Source: Brienomyrus brachyistius (lineage: Eukaryota > Chordata > Actinopteri > Osteoglossiformes > Mormyridae). Taken from it: a DNA stretch of 64,000 nt. Below, in pieces: positions 63,170-64,000 of this stretch. A model generated the notes under the pieces. The model was not told the DNA's origin, did not search any database, and saw only the letters and a program-made list of their open reading frames with translations. Each line of letters starts with the position of its first letter. Position 1 is the stretch's first letter. The stretch spans positions 31,036,482-31,100,481 of the forward strand of contig NC_064539.1 in NCBI RefSeq assembly GCF_023856365.1, read 5' to 3'. A program made the position numbers and the translations under genes.

Positions 63170-64000
63170 CACTCGGAGGGTCGACCAAGAGACTAAACAC
63201 TTACGCTTAGTCACCATGGCAAAACGCACACCTCCTCCACAAAGGGAGGCAGTGACAGGCTGCACGCATAAGGAGGTGTGATGTGGGTGTGGCACCGGTC
63301 ACAGACATTCTGTGCTCAATAGCATGTTCACCCGTTTAATGCATGTACATCACAACATACCCTGAGAAAAGCACAAACAAGGAATAACAGGCCAAGGAGC
63401 AGGAAGAAGGATTTATGAGGCAACCTAGATAAAAGCCTGAGTGGGTGTGAAAAGATGAATGTGAAAGCAGAAATACCCAGTACCTGTATGTCTTTTTGGG
63501 GAGTAGAGTGACAGCGAGCGCAGCGCATGCTGGGAGTTACGACAAAGAGACCTGAGTCTGCTCAGAGGGAGGTGGTTCGTACTGGACCTACGTATACTGC
63601 ACACCTGCAGTGTCCGAATGTGCAGGATAGGAGAGACAAGGAGAATGGGGGGCTTTAGGGGGATGGACAAGTTGTCTGAGGGTTTAAAACACAGGAACTT
63701 ACTGAGAGGGTTACAGCCAAATGAGAGAACCATCAGCGACCTTAAAGCAATGGACAGGCTGGAGGTGCTGTTCTAGCTATGCCTACCCTGTGATTACAGT
63801 GCAGAGCACCACCCACTGGAAGTCCCCCAGCTGGTCTTACAGTGGCCCTGGACTTGTGCTGTATCACCCTAACACGTGAATCTGCCTGAAGCTGGCACTG
63901 GAATCACCGCGCTTTGAGTTTGAGCACTCCTAAACAATGTCATGGTGAGATGGCTTTCTCTACATCCCATAATGCCGTGTTCCTGGGCCCGCGTGCCCAA
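63170..64000. other. Unique sequence at the right edge, no supported gene
   Basis: Only short open frames, for example on the minus strand at 63425-63733. No similarity or repeat recognised. Confidence 0.4.

Overview
The window looks like vertebrate nuclear DNA, most likely from a teleost fish; I cannot name the species. The pointers are an LRRTM4-type synaptic gene with large introns, a tRNA-derived SINE ending in a GGATGGATGG-type tail, two LINE remnants with fish-style 3' ends, a hAT-like and a foldback element, and an extreme load of minisatellites. There is no bacterial-style gene arrangement, no rRNA and no CRISPR. Long open frames inside the tandem arrays are by-products of repeat units that lack stop codons, and I do not call them genes.

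One protein-coding gene is supported: an LRRTM4-like leucine-rich-repeat transmembrane neuronal gene on the minus strand. The main exon (55346 to 53815) encodes nearly the whole receptor: the signal peptide minus its first codon, LRRNT, ten LRRs, LRRCT, transmembrane helix and cytoplasmic tail. It starts at a clear acceptor in phase 1, so the exon with the initiator ATG lies further upstream and was not found. It ends at a GAG|GTAAGA donor. About 39 kb downstream, at 14824 to 14531, sits an exon with a good acceptor in the matching phase; its product starts IPQQ and contains a DYCQAHQP block like the alternative long C-terminus of LRRTM4 (and LRRTM3) in other vertebrates. The window therefore seems to hold both the long-tail splice form and a short read-through form.

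Layout: 1-14.5 kb is downstream of the gene (21-, 51-, 36-, 45- and 22-bp arrays between unique stretches). 14.8-53.8 kb is the inferred intron, roughly one third tandem repeat, including a 3-kb G-rich array with a quadruplex motif in nearly every unit (32.0-35.0 kb), a 56-bp dimeric pyrimidine array (36.7-37.9 kb), a 30-bp array (38.6-39.6 kb), a 46-bp two-subfamily array (41.5-42.7 kb), a C-rich array (46.7-47.9 kb), a SINE (35.5-35.9 kb), a foldback element (27.2-27.45 kb) and LINE remnants (48.8-51.1 kb). 55.3-64 kb, upstream of the main exon, carries several arrays that all seem to derive from one 20-bp unit, expanded locally as 20-, 40- and 60-bp repeats.

The evidence is translation, motif and splice-signal reading by eye plus remembered family features. 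No database search, alignment program or expression data were available. Copy numbers are estimates from array length divided by unit length.
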